DNA of 64,000 nucleotides, taken from Monosiga brevicollis MX1. Taxonomy: Eukaryota > Opisthokonta > Choanoflagellata > Craspedida > Salpingoecidae. The position numbers and the translations under genes are program-made. Under the pieces are notes generated by a model. That model had not been told where the DNA came from. It saw nothing but the letters and a program-made list of their open reading frames with translations, and did not search any database. The stretch covers positions 480,943-544,942 of the forward strand of contig NW_001865057.1 of the NCBI RefSeq assembly GCF_000002865.3. Direction: 5' to 3'. Shown in pieces: positions 38,449 through 50,339 of this stretch; the first letter of the stretch is position 1, and every line of letters starts with the position of its first letter.

Positions 38449-39214
38449 GATTATTATTATTCTTGGGGGCAGGGCGTATGCATTGTTGTTGTTGTTGCTG
38501 TTGTTGTTGCTAGCTTTTCTCGGCCCTTTGTGGGTCTCAATAATGTTCGACGGGGTTCGTCGGCTGCCACTGGATTCGATTTCTGATCCGGCCTGTATTG
38601 GCTTTGTACGCGGTGTGACTGTGTGTGCAGTACGCCTACTTCCCGTGCTACAAATGCAAGCAGCCCTATTTTGGTGGCGATGCGGCCTGCGAGGCTGGGC
38701 GAGGAGCTGCTGAATATGACCCTAGCGAGTTGATTTGCCCACTGTGCGTGGGCGGGGGTGCGGCTCAACAAGTAAGGGCAAGCCTGAAACTGTCTTGCAT
38801 CGCGTTTCACAACCTGCGTGTGCACGCGTGCCCTATCAATGTCACTATCAATGTCTCTCATGCACACCCGCACTGCGTTCATGATCAGATCTGCGCCAAG
38901 CATGGAGAAGACTTTTTAGAGTACAAATGCCGCTACTGCTGCTCAGTGGCCGTCTTTTTCTGTGCGTCAATCCCTCTGCCGACCGCGCTTTGCTGGTTTT
39001 GATAGCGTGCACCCTTGCTGATGATGGCATATGCTGTAGGCTTTGGCACGACGCACTTTTGCAACACGTGCCATGACGACTATCGCCGTTGCACCGAATG
39101 TCCCAAAGAAGATTTGCCACATTGCCCTGTACGTGTTGCTGTGTTGTTGTTTTGCTGGGTTTGTTTGTTTTTTGTTTGTTTGTTTGTTTGTTTGTTTTGC
39201 GTTCTTTCTCTTTT

Positions 39215-39246
<32 letters not shown>

Positions 39247-39447
39247 CCCTCATCTTGAAGAAGTGCGTAGCTGTCATGGCTGACTCGCCTCGTTATTATG
39301 CTTTGCTTCTCTCTACACGTTTTACAGTGCGGGCCGGTGCTCACTCAACTGGAAGGTGATGAATGCCCGTTGCACGTCAAGCACCCTCCTACTGGTGAAG
39401 AGTTTGCCTTGGGATGTGGTGTATGCCGCAACGCGCAGACTTTCTAG
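20975..39447 (+). CDS. MYCBP2: Giant MYCBP2/Highwire-like RCR E3 ubiquitin ligase with MBT and ZZ insertions
   Basis: The ATG at 20975 (context gccgccATGG) begins a helical N-terminal region (to about 23650). In order: RCC1-like repeats (about 23785-25700) interrupted by two Cys-rich segments (24600-24712, 25189-25370); one PHR domain ([14 protein letters not shown], about 26330-26930); a DOC-like domain (about 28020-28380); a CUB-like domain (about 29290-29960); a filamin-type Ig repeat (about 30405-30805); an SH3-like segment (about 30975-31410); an MBT repeat (about 32410-33075); a ZZ finger (about 33290-33480); a [11 protein letters not shown] zinc motif (34220-34255) continued after an intron by WAGNCGDGG; a second DOC (about 35930-36300, [11 protein letters not shown]); a B-box-like finger (about 37354-37475); RING CMICF at about 37874; and the tandem-cysteine domain to [15 protein letters not shown] and the stop at 39445-39447. 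In animals MYCBP2 is a neuronal E3 that limits DLK signalling and esterifies Thr. Here both relay cysteines, Phe-Gly and His-Asp-Asp motifs persist. It is one gene because the ZZ and HMRQAHPGC motifs share one exon (33262 on). N-terminal exon joints are approximate. Confidence 0.9.
38419..38461. repeat. (TTA)n trinucleotide microsatellite in a ligase intron
   Basis: A TTA/ATT tandem of about 40 bases lies in an intron of the MYCBP2-like gene, between the exon ending MEK at about 38381 and the exon starting YAYFPCYKC at about 38631. A GTT tandem follows at about 38483-38508. Poly-T tracts occupy other introns of the same gene (about 28851-28886, 32729-32756, 39218-39246). Confidence 0.9.
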
Positions 39448-40071
39448 GCATGGAGGCAATCTGTAATGTACGCATGATCACTGTCAGTGACAGCGTCAGC
39501 ATTTGCTGTTGACTTGCAACAGCGTGTTTGGTGTGCAGAGGGATCGCGATGGCTGTTCGTGACTGCCTATTGGCGAGCAGTCAAACACGGGAAACATGGG
39601 ATACATGCGGCTTGACGCGTGGAACATTGACTCAACAATCATGGCAAGGAACATTGCGCCGTCCGAGCATGAACAATTGACGTGAAGTTGTGAATCAAGG
39701 CACTTGCTGGCTGTCTGGCTGTCGGCAGCTTTGATGTGGATTGTCTGGCGATGCCTGGCTTGGCTGTAGCCACATACCAACATTTCGCGGTTGAAGAGGT
39801 CGCGTTTTCCTTCAAGTCAAAACGGAGTTGGAAGGAAATGGCAAGAACAACGACGCAGACAGGTCGAGGCAGCAAATTTGAAATGTCCACTTGACATGTG
39901 AGTCATGCTTTAAATTCAAGAGAGGGAAACGAAAATTGCTAACCCCACAGCGAACGAGAGTACCAAAAGACCAGGTCGAAAAAGTGCTCAAGAAACCCCA
40001 CAAAAGACGCAGCGCCAAGGCCAGCTCGGATGCATTATGGGCAAGAATGAAGATCCGTCAACACGAACAGC
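39448..40071. other. Convergent 3' spacer, no gene seen
   Basis: This is about 620 bases between the ligase stop and the NADPH oxidase stop on the opposite strand. Open frames up to about 95 codons exist but show no family motif, no splice-supported extension and no composition bias like the neighbouring exons. Both 3' UTRs should lie here. Confidence 0.5.
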
Positions 40072-43000
40072 TCAAAAGTTTTCCTTGTTGTAATAAAACT
40101 TGGTGCCTTCAGCTGCGCGCTCGCTGGTAAACTTGTTGCACGTTACATGCAACTGGGACGACAAGACCTTGGGCCCACAGAAAAATAGGCCAATGTTGTT
40201 GCCGGCATGCGTGTTGGCCACGGATGTGAACTCAGAATCCCAATTCGGACGGCCGAAGTTCATCTTATGGCGAAGGGCTCGGCCCGTCTAGGGCAGGAGA
40301 CGAAGACATGAAAGCATAAGTGGGTGTGTGTCAAGGCGGCCAGCCACAACTCAAAATCAAGCCCAATGTAAAAGGCGCAGGAGATGATCCCAACCTCGGC
40401 GTCGCGAACGATGCTGTCACCGCTCTCATCTTCCTGGAGCATGATCTTGGCCGCATCGTCTTGACTCCAGCCGCGAGTTGTGAAGACACGGATTTCCAAA
40501 AAGTCGGGAACTCCGAGTTGCTCCAGCTTATCTTCAAGATCCTGAAAACACCCGAAAATGTATGGAATGATTGGATCGGGTGTGGATGGGCAATTGGTTG
40601 TACGTTTGTTGGATGATGCCGTGGCTGGAGGCGAGATACGTACAATCAGGAGGCTGGCAAACCAACCCCAGGCATCAAAGCCGGGACACATCCAATAAAA
40701 GTAGACCTTTTGCGTTTTGAACTGTATATGGTCAAGACGAGGTGAGTAGGAGCACCAGCAGTAGCAGAGCAGTACCAAACAAACACAAACAAATGCGATA
40801 CTCACAGATGGGTAGGCCGAAGGATTGCTCTTGCGAAAGCTACGTAAGGGGAGCCGCCGCAAGTGTCAGAAGCAGTACATTTGCTCGCATGACTCTATAC
40901 ACGGCACGACGAGGCACGTGGCACGTACTACAACTCCTTCAGCAGAGATGCAAAGGGGGTCACGCCAATGCCAGCGCCAATTAGCATGGCAACGGGATAG
41001 TGGTACATGTCCTCTCTACCATGACATGACAGAACCGGATAAGAAGGTGGCCTTTTACGATTTACGGCATGCTTGTTGATTGACCAGTTGATAGCTCCTC
41101 ATGATGGAACATTGATAGAAGAAACTTACGACGCTGTACCAAAAGGGCCATCAATGCAGATGTAAGGCAGTTCGCTGCCAACTTTTGGATTATCCTCGTA
41201 AAAGCCACACGCGTCGGCCAGTTTGGCTACCATGGTCGATGGTCAAGGTTAAATAACAGGCGCTTGAGCTTCCAGGAGACCCAGTAAAGCCAGTGGTAGA
41301 CTCACTTGTCCAATCGCCCACGAGGCGAATGTGCACGCTAACATAATCGAGCTCGGGGCAGGAAGTGAGCGTGATAGGGTGCCACTAGAGAATGAAATGA
41401 CAAGCGTCGATGACAATGCAGCAGTGTCCAGATGTTACAAGGCACCAATATACGCGGCGCTTGAGGCGACACGCGGAGACAAAAGGGCTCTGCGGGACAA
41501 GGCAATGGAATCGTGTGCAAACATATCGGCATACCTCAAGGCTGTTAATCTTGGGGCAGTTGATAAAGACATATTGACCAGCCTTGGTGGGGACTTTTTG
41601 GAATTGAATCTCCATGACAGGAACAGAGTCCTTGTGCTTAACCACCTTGAGAATGCGCAGGCGCCGAGTTTGACTCTTGTACCAGCGGTAGAGGCGTTCC
41701 AGGATGTAGAGGATCAAGGGACCAATGACCCACACCCACGTGGCAGCCTGGCCTCGCTGCAAAACGGCTTGCGTGACGAGGCGACACGGGCAGCAAAACG
41801 CATCCTCCTCGTCACCGACGTCCACGCCGCCCGGGATGCAGAGGTTGGGTTCAGTTAAGCTGGAGTTCTGGTTAGCAAGGGCCGACACAACCGCGTTCCA
41901 TGCTATCATGATTTAAAATAATCATAATATATTAAAAAAAATTAAAAAAAAAAGGTCAAACAGGAAAAGATAAGGTGAGAGAAGAGTGGTTTGATGCTCA
42001 AGAGAATAAGGTGAACTTGTGCGTAGCAGAACAGGCGAGGCTCGCATGACGTACAGGCACAACCGTTGGACACCAAGACGTCGTCGCGGCTGGTACAAAC
42101 GCCCCGATCCAGAGAAATGGGGTACTGAGGTGGTGTCGTGGATGTGAGATATATTCTCGCGCAACAATCAAAGAGGCATGGAAGGCAAGACAAGGGCGCA
42201 ATTCTAACCGTATCAGGGTTGTCTTGACGCTCCACAAAACCCGAGTAGCCGTGAAGGCACAGGCAGACGTAGAACACGACGAAGAGATGGTGTGTATACC
42301 AGAAAAGTTCAAAATAGGAACGGCTGACGGGGATGAGGGTTGCGTGTGACATGAAACATGAGGTGTAACATGATCATGCGAGATGGTTGGCAGAGAAGAA
42401 AAAACCTGAATACCCGTTGCAGAGCTGTAAAGACCCACCGAATTTGCTGCGAGGCCGTGGTCACCATCAGAATGAGGGGAACTGTGATGCCTACGCCGGT
42501 TCCGCCAGCCACCGTCGTGAAAAGCACTTCTTCCTGTGACATGGGGGTGCCCTGTTTCCGGGAAAAGGACAGCGAATGAGAGGGATCAGTCGTGCACCGG
42601 TCCACGCCGGTCGACAGGAAGGAGGTTTGATGCGAGTTTTGTCAATGGGCCAACACACATCGCGCAGAATGCGGCCGTAGGTCCCGTCCTCGACCAAGTT
42701 GTTGACGTTAAAAAAGTGCGCGCAGATGTGTATGCCTGCACAAGTTCACCAGGTCAGATGTAAGCACCGCCCATCGCCGCGCAAGTCTGCATGGCCAATG
42801 CAAATTCTTGTCGGGTGGCACGCAAGGCACGCACTGGCAAAGACGCAAATGACGTAGGCACACCACTTGTGGAACAAAATGTTCTTGTCAAAGAGGCGTC
42901 GGATGGAGCGCTTTGACTATTGACCCATGTGATGACAAAAGTGGTCGTCGGCAGAAGGCGAGACAAGCGCGAGAATGGTAGACGATGAAGCGAGTGGGCG

Positions 43001-43552
43001 TGCTGTGGAGTACGAAGGAGACGACGGGGAGGAAGTCGTTGTATTTTGTAGAGCAACGGAAAATGGACTCACCTCAAAAATGCCACGGCAAAAGTTGACA
43101 AGGTTTCGACAAACGGGAAGAAGGACAAGAGCGCAATTCAAGTTCAGGACCGAGGCAGCACCGCGAGCCACCGGTAGACCAAACTGCAAGAGCCAGCCCA
43201 GAAGGGCGCGAAACGAGAATGGGGAAGTGAGCTGTCAGCGACAAGACGAGAGGAGATGATCAGAGCAACGCAAGCAAACCGTACATGCACAATGCGGCGC
43301 AGATAGTTGTACTTGTCTTGAGTGTAGAAGCTGAACGTGTAAAAGAAGAGGCCGACATTTGCGCACATCCATAGCAGCTAAAGTTCCCGTGCACCATAAA
43401 AGTATTGAGGTGCATACAACGCAGATCGGACGGAGGCACGCAGGCAGTGCAGGGGTGGAAATGACAATGGAACGCACCACGAAGGTATACATGGGGCCAT
43501 CGTTGACAAACCACTGCCTGAAGGTCAGGCCTTGCTGCCACCAAAACTGCAT
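40072..43552 (-). CDS. NOX: NADPH oxidase, NOX2-class (spliced)
   Basis: The likely ATG is at 43552 ([20 protein letters not shown]); the frame is open to upstream ATGs at 43651 and 43697. Minus-strand exons give the membrane heme domain. [19 protein letters not shown] (about 43150) is followed by [15 protein letters not shown] and then [20 protein letters not shown] (about 42720), and [23 protein letters not shown] (about 42240-42320 in part). The four heme-ligand positions of NOX2 (in FHK, GIH, THH and LHG) are all histidine. Next come the FAD region ([11 protein letters not shown], then HPxTLTS-type sequence, then DGPFGTAS near 41130) and the NADPH region ([16 protein letters not shown] near 40690, [10 protein letters not shown] near 40250, FFCGPK near 40180). 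The C-terminus is YNKENF, with the stop complement at 40072-40074. No N-terminal EF-hands, so it is not NOX5/DUOX-like. It would move electrons from NADPH across the membrane to make superoxide. Some central joints are approximate. Confidence 0.9.
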
Positions 43553-44251
43553 GGCGGGAGACGATCGGAGCGAGGCGCTCCGGCGTAATCCTGCTAAATT
43601 TGTCAAGACGTATGAACCGCCGGTCAAAAACGAAAACAACATGAGCACCAATGCCGTGCTGCGGCACAGCTCTGCCCCGGGACACTTGACATGACAATCA
43701 AGTTACAAGGTCGAGTCGCAACCCCGGCTTCACACACACACACACACACACACACACAGGCAGCGCCTCATCACAGCTCAGCATCCGACGCCTTGCAGCG
43801 TTTGATCCGCCCCTTGAGCAGGTTTGATGAATTCAGTCACTCGCCCTGAAACCCTTGGCCATGCCCCATCGGATATACATGCAAGTGTATACGCATATAA
43901 CTTCAGCGCTTCGGCAACGACCACGTTGATCTGATCCGGCGCGGGACCGGACAGCCGGCTGCCATTTTCGATCAGCAGATCAGAGAGGGGCCACGTACCG
44001 TGAAAAACAATTGACTGGAACGCAAGGGAAATTCAGAGATGAGACGAGTCAGCTCGAAAGGGCCGTGAATGTAAGACAACAGCTGTTACGATATTGTAAA
44101 CAGCTGTTGTCGATAGTTTTTGACTTGACCGATGTACTCATGGTAGCGGCCGGCCCCTGAAAAACGCCAACCGGTTTTCATTTGACGAAGGCAGTGAAGA
44201 TATCTGGATAGAGGTGTTGTGAACAGTAGTTTTACAGCACACCCGCACATC
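43553..44251. promoter_or_regulatory. Divergent spacer between NOX and PPR genes with (AC)n run 43731-43758
   Basis: This is about 700 bases between the starts of two opposite genes, so both promoters should lie here. A CA dinucleotide run sits at 43731-43758. No TATA box or initiator could be singled out. If the oxidase starts at 43697 instead, the spacer is shorter. Confidence 0.4.
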
Positions 44252-46383
44252 ATGGCGACCTCAGCTCTGCTCCGTCGGATGGCAGCGGGTCGGTCCCTGC
44301 CGGTAGCCGCCATCGCTGGACCGGCTTGGACACGCATGGGTGTGCTATCGGTGGCACTTCGACAAAACTCGACAAGTATGCGCAGCCTGTGGACACCTTT
44401 CCTCCCCTTACTCTTTTGGGGATGCGTCGTGCCTGATTCCAGACCTCTGCAGCACCACATGCTCACCGCTCGCGTTCCGTTTCCGTCTTTCGGTCCATAA
44501 TCGTGCGTCGCAGGCGCTGCGGAGGTCGTTGAAAGCTTGTCCGATCGGTTCCTCTTTAGCAACCCGCCCAAAACGCAAAGCCTGCTCGACGTGGTCAACG
44601 CTGTGGAGAACAAGGACGACCTCAAGCATGTGCGCGAAGCTCTGCGCGTGTAAGCAAGCACCCAAACGCTCTCCGACGCGCGCTGGATCGTGCCTTCTGC
44701 GGCACACCCGCACGCAGCACCAGACTCACAACATGCTGCTTTGAACAGGTTCCGTGCTTTCAGTTCCAACATTGATGCAAGCATTTCCGACGCTGTTGTT
44801 AGCAAATATATCGAGCATGGCGAGGTGTGGCCGGTACCCGAGGTTGCTCCATAACTCATGGCCAAGCGTGGCTGCATACCTACCAACTCACGCCTTTGGT
44901 CCGGCTTACACACGCATGCCTGCTTGTTCACTTTCTGGCTCGTCTTTGAACCCCAAAAAAGCCACGCAAGATTTTGAGCATGATTCAAAACAAGCGGGCC
45001 ATTGGCCTCTTTCCGTCACGTGCAGCCTATCATGCGCTCATGACTGCCAACCTGCAACTTCCTGACTTTAAGAGTGCGTGCCCCGGCCATGATGTCATCC
45101 CGTGGCTACCTTGTCACCCATGTCTCCAGCTGAGCAGATGCTGACCGCGGCACTTGTTTGGTTGCACCCTCAGACGTGGTCAAGGCGTTTGAGCAAATGG
45201 TCTGCGACCGCGATGAGCTTCCTGATAGCACCAGCTACGAACTCATGTTGCACGCTGCCCTCTCACTGCCCTCTCGGCAATACACTCGCCTGGTAGGTCG
45301 CTAGATCTTACTTGTTCTTCTCATTCCCCTGCCTATGCCTATTGTCGTGTCGTTCAAGGCAAGGCTCTTCTTCGAGCTCGCTCCTGCACACTCAAACGCC
45401 CCTAAATTACCTATCACCTAGGCTTGCACCTATGCAGCGGCTGGCTTGGAGGACAAGACTCCTCTGAGCGCTGATGCCCGGGCCCTCTACAGCCTGGCGC
45501 TGCTCCGCGACTTTCACAACCAGAAGGCGCAAGATGTGTATCAGGCCATCAAGGATGACGCCGGCCTCGCTCCTGCCGTACGCAAATGCTTTTTTCTTGC
45601 TTTGCAACCCAAAGTGCCATTGCCTCTCAGTACCTCATCGCCTTGGCGCTCGACCTTTCATACCCTCAGCTCAAGCTGACCCTTGAAACAGTATTTATGG
45701 CTGTCAACGGTGATCTTACGGGTGCTGTCAAATCCTTCGTGAGCCAGCAAGCCAGTCTTCCGCAGATTCCAGGCGCTGTAAGCTTACGGCTCCAGCTTGA
45801 TTCCTCCTTTTTTTTAGCTTTTTCTATTTTTGTATTCTTTTCTCTCTCTTATATACGGCTATCCCCCTCGCTCACCCCCTGCGATTCTCGCATAGGCCAT
45901 TCAATCATTGGTGCACCAAGTTTGTCTATCAGACAACCAGGAGGTGCGGCCCGATGCGTGGAATAGACACAACCCCCGCCGCATTGTGTGCTCCCGCCAG
46001 TTGCTGGCGGCATCATCTGTGGTTCTCTTCCTCTAAGAGACCAATGGCATGTTTGGCCAACTCACCCTTCATACCCCCTTCCTTCTGTGACAACTGAATG
46101 CGACGCGATGCATTGCAGGCTCGCAAGATGCTGCGCAGCATGGTGGCGGCTGAAGTAGCTGCCAAGCGCTGCCCGCCCTTGCATATCAAGGATATGCTCA
46201 AGTCGGAACGGTAAGTGATCATATCCTTGCTTAGGTCTCGCCCAGTTGTTAACCGCCCCAACTCTTGAACTTTGCCGAACAACTGAACGCTGTTTGTTTG
46301 TTTGGTTTTTCGTTTTTGTTTTTGTTTTGTGTCCTTTTGCTGACAGGGCGGCAGATGCCACTGAGGCCGCGGCCGAGGCGTAA
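44252..46383 (+). CDS. PTCD2: Mitochondrial PPR-type protein, PTCD2-like
   Basis: The ATG at 44252 gives an Arg/Ala-rich presequence (MATSALLRRMAAGRSLP). Exon 1 ends at 44375 before gtatgc. Later exons read VVESLSDRFLFSNPPKTQS (44514 on), FRAFSSNIDASISDAVVSKY (44751 on), MIQNKRAIGLFPSRAAYHAL (about 44980), FEQMVCDRDELPDSTSYELM (about 45180), CTYAAAGLEDKTPLSADAR (45422 on), IASQYLIALALDLSYPQLK, and RKMLRSMVAAEVAAKR (46121 on). The last exon is 46347-46383, ending in an Ala/Glu tail. Helical pairs of PPR/TPR type and the spacing of the YLIALALDLSYPQLKLTLE and GDLTGAVKSFV segments resemble animal PTCD2, a matrix protein linked to cytochrome b mRNA processing. MRPS27-like mitoribosomal proteins share this helical style and are the main alternative. 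Confidence 0.6.
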
Positions 46384-46532
46384 CCACATAATCATTTGTT
46401 CAACTTTGCAACACACCTTCCTCAGACGCAAAATTCTAATGGCTAAAAATTCGATGATCCATCCTTCTGAGGAGAAACCTCATATACAGTGGAACATGGT
46501 TCCGGCTGTCACCCTGATACTGGACCACGGCC

Positions 46533-48937
46533 TCACATGGACGTTCCGCGCTCGTCAAGTGGGTGTGCATAAACAACATCATCGGCCTCCTCGTCCGTGT
46601 CACTCGAGTCCCAAAAGTAGCCGTCTGCCGGTAGCGTCTGTACCGCGTAGCTAGCTTGGAGCTGAAAGTCGGGCCATTTCCGCCAGTAACGCACAGCCAT
46701 CCCCAAACTAACAACGGCCAAAAGAGCGCCAACTACCCCCGCTGCCGTCCCACCCAGCTTGTCTCGCGCAGCTGTAATAAGATCGTAGTACACTGTGGTC
46801 ACATTGAAAGGCAGGAGCGCGTGAGAAGGCTTTGTTACCCGCGCTGAGGTAGTTGCTCGTGCAAGCCAGGGTTGGGCGCTCACCCACCAGAGACCAGAAA
46901 ATAAAATGCAGTTACGATCCAGATGGGAGAGACCCAACTCGGGAGTGGCAGCGCAATCGTGTCCTGCACGCGGATGACCCGGCTGTATCAGCTGTGCAAG
47001 GCCATAGCACAGCAAAGTACGCGCAGAATTGGTTGGTGCACTCACGTGGCGGGCGTGGGCTCGGTAGCGCGCCAGAAAGTAGATGACGGCAATGCCAATG
47101 CCAGCTTCAATGTTGAGGGCAAGAGAAGTGAACACTTCGAGAACCAGCAGAAAGCTTTGAGGATTGAGAAGGGCCACGAGCATGATAAACGCAAAGCACG
47201 CAATGTAGAGCAAAATGCGTTGGAAAAATTCGTTCTGCATGCCAAGGGGCAATCGTCCCCAAAGACGCCCCGCGCATGTGCCCGCGCCAATGGCTGAAAT
47301 TGGATCGTGCGCGCGGCTGAATCCATCCAACATGTGCTTCATGGCGTTGCCCAGCGTGAGATACGACACGCTGGTGTGGCACATCGGCCCATTGCAAGGG
47401 TGTGCATAAGCCGCCAAGGCAAGCAAAACGGCGCAGCGGAGCTAATGAGAGTGAACCGGGAGCAGCAAAGGATACTTGATCACGTTGTGCAATCTGAACT
47501 TACGTGATGGACAGCAAGATGAAGGAAGCCACAAGCTGGGCCAGCCAGAGCAGGTGGTGGTAGGAGCGCTGCATGATATCAACAATGGGCTGGGTGCTGA
47601 TCTCGTCGTTGTCGTTGGCACAAGTCAGGGTGATGTTGCCACCAGGGCTTTGTTGATGGCAGGGACCGGTACCGGCCTGGGGAACGATCTGGAGAATGAA
47701 GAAAGCCCAGAGCACATTCATCACCCAGCACGCCACAACACCGGCGGCGACGCTCCATTGAAACTGATTGAGAGCAAGGCGCGACTTTGGGATGCCATCG
47801 TAGAGGACAGGCATGACGTTGACCACGCCCCCCAGCGCCAGCGTGCCTACATGACGTTGGCGGGACATGCCACGGTACCGAGCGAAGACGGACCGGGACC
47901 GGCCGTGAGCAGGTTTGACAGGCTCAGAGGGCGATGGAAGAGAGGGGGATCCCGTGGATCATGAGAAGAGGAAGCGTACCAATCAAAAAGGGCGTCCCCG
48001 TAGCTGCCCAATCCGCTGTTGGGGCTGTGGAGGTTTGAGAGCCGACGTAGCCGACGACCTATGGCAGGCACACGGGAGGCGTAAGATGCACGCATTCGAG
48101 TGGTGATGGATGAGACGAGACTGCTCATACCGCCACCATGACGATGAGCATGACGCATTTGAAAAAGGTGAGAGCCGTGATGAGGGGTTGAAGCTGGCGG
48201 TTAAAGATGATGATGCCCGTGCTGAAGAAGATGACAAAGGGTGCAATGACCGCGGTTGGTTGGCAGTTGACCATGGAGCAAAAAGCTTTGGACCAAGCCA
48301 GGGCGTAGCTGACGAGGATGGAGAGAAAGTGCACAATGGCGGAGCCAGTGAAAATTCGAGCACCGAGACCATCCAAATAGATGGTAGCCAAGGCATGCAG
48401 GCTCGGGGCGCCCGGTTGGTCATCAGGATGGCTCCGGTCCCGAACCTCAACGCGAATGTCGTCAGCCTGGTCCTCGTTTTGTGTGCCCTTGTGTCGCCTG
48501 GCAGCGGCACTCGCGGAGCCCTCATTGTCCTCGTCATCGTCGCTAGCACTGGCAGCTGGGGCCACTTGGTGGCCTTGCGCCGCAGGTAAAAGCTTTTTCG
48601 TGTCTCGATCGTGCGAGCGTCGCTGCTGGAGGATCAAGGACGCCCGCTGCAAGACCTCGGCCATGAGGAAGACGGTGGCGGTCTGCACCACCAGCGTGAG
48701 CGTGAAGGTGAGCATGAAGGGCTTGAATCCAGTCTCGTACAGCTTGACAGGCAATGCCAGAATGCCAGTGCCCAGGATCGTGGCGATGGAGACAAAGAAG
48801 CAATACAGCATCTGCATCGCTGACATGCCGCCCCCCGCTTCATCGCCTGCCCCCGCCATCTTGCCGAGTTGACCAGCCGATCGCTCTCCCCCAGCCCTTT
48901 TCTTGAACAAACAACGCCCCACTGCCTCCCTGGCCAC
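46533..48937 (-). CDS. Multi-pass amino-acid-permease-like membrane protein
   Basis: The exon from ATG 48937 (alternative in-frame ATG 48859) runs to about 48128. It carries a first membrane segment FVSIATILGTGILALPVKL, whose GTGILALP signature is typical of the AAAP and Trp/Tyr permease superfamily, then FMLTFTLTLVVQTATVFLMA. A long acidic/basic cytosolic loop follows (about residues 105-185, DDDEDNEGSA), then further membrane segments (HFLSILVSYALAW, IAPFVIFFSTGIIIFN). Later exons (about 47500-47868, 46990-47380, 46533-46830) add roughly six more helices, an extracellular-type loop with Cys and NIT sequon, and an acidic cytosolic tail (DSSDTDEEADD). The stop complement is at 46533-46535. 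It would be a plasma-membrane or lysosome-like amino-acid carrier; the substrate is unknown. It runs tail-to-tail with the PPR gene, 150 bases apart. Confidence 0.65.
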
Positions 48938-50339
48938 TGTACCTCAACCTGACCCACCTAACCCACCTCTACCTGCCTGTCCTTCCCCGCCTATCTGTCT
49001 CCGAATCGCCACCGCGTCGCCCGCTGCTGCCTCGCGATCACAATAAAAAAACGAGAAAAAAACCAAAAATTCAGTTTTTTTTTGTTGTTTTCGGAGGAGA
49101 GCATAAAAATGCTGACAAAGAGTCTGTAAGTATCGCAACAACTTTAGTCGGTAACTCATATCCTGCACTGGCGTCGTGCGTGACGGTCCCGCACAGGGAC
49201 ATCAGCTCGTTGAACGCGATGTAAAGATGTGAATCAAGAGGTGCTCCCGCCAGAAGGCGACAAGTACAGCAGCTGTCCTTTGAAACGCGACGGCAATTAG
49301 ATTTACGTGTCCCGGCGTTCGAATCAGCTATGTATTGCGTCTACCGAAATGACCGTTCCAGTGACGGTGACTTCTGTCCCAACGTGAGATGGTTGATTTT
49401 TTTATCGGGGCATGGTGACATGAAATGTGCAGACAGTGACCCGGAGAGGCAACTTGCGGATCTAGGAATCGTTGATCTTGTTGAAAATCAAAACACACCG
49501 TTCGTGCGAGGGATGTGTTAGGAAGATAATTAACATCCATAGACATCCGGATATTATCGGTATGAGAGGACACGCATGATCATGACGCCGGTTTTAGCTG
49601 TGCTCAGCGCGCCAGCTTTGATACTTCATTTGCAATGATGACAGCTGCGTTGTTTGCTCGTGCTTCAAGAGCTGGCCGTTGCGAGCTCATTTGTGCCATG
49701 AACAGGAGTTGTCGCCCCCGCTGCTCCCCCTGGAATCTGAGCCGCTCTCTGAGTCAGTCTCCTTTCTGGACGCGGGGCAATAGCACACACTCTCCCATGA
49801 CCTTCAAACCATGGCATTGTCCACCTTCCCTGCGCACACGAGACTGATCGATGGCCACATCCTTCAAGTGGTCTGCTCGTGTCATGCTCTGCTTGCGCCA
49901 TAATTGCGCCATAGTATCTTAACAGTAATATTCTACACACTTTGAAGTTGTATAGTGTATTTATAGTCACACTTTGATATGATGACAATTGCACTCAACC
50001 GTGACAATCGGGTCATCGACTTCAGCAATTTTTTTTTTCGATACATGTGGTGCGTGCATCTTCTCTCGCATGTGGACGACGCGCAGCAGCAGCGGAACAC
50101 ACGACTCCCATGTCACCTCACAGCTTACCACGCAAAGCACAAGGGTACGATGAAGGGGCACGAGGGGACGCATGGCAATTGGTGCAATGTCAGTGCGTCT
50201 TGAGGGTCAATTGCAGCAAAAACTCGTGACTTGTGCCACAAACAACGTGATGCCCGAGGCGATGGTCGAGCATTTTTCTACCTCTCGCATTCGGAACGAT
50301 TAGCCGCCCTCACGCGTGCCGCCGTTGATCACCTTCACC
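48938..50339. other. Divergent intergenic region, no supported gene
   Basis: This is about 1.4 kb between the permease-like start (minus) and a small plus-strand ORF. It is AT-richer than the genes around it and contains short A and T runs (about 49044-49090). Frames of 60-110 codons occur on both strands without recognisable motifs or good splice signals. A GTTCGAATC box at 49317-49325 resembles a tRNA B box but has no paired T-arm or acceptor stem around it. Confidence 0.5.

Noticed and set aside
43260-44988. Possible second gene antisense to the PPR gene (300-codon minus frame at 44086-44988)
   Set aside because: It covers both exons and introns of the plus-strand gene and has no motif; the plus-strand exons join in phase with good splice sites.
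49314-49326. GTTCGAATC, resembling a tRNA B box
   Set aside because: Flanking bases cannot form a 5-bp T stem, and no A box or acceptor stem lies upstream.
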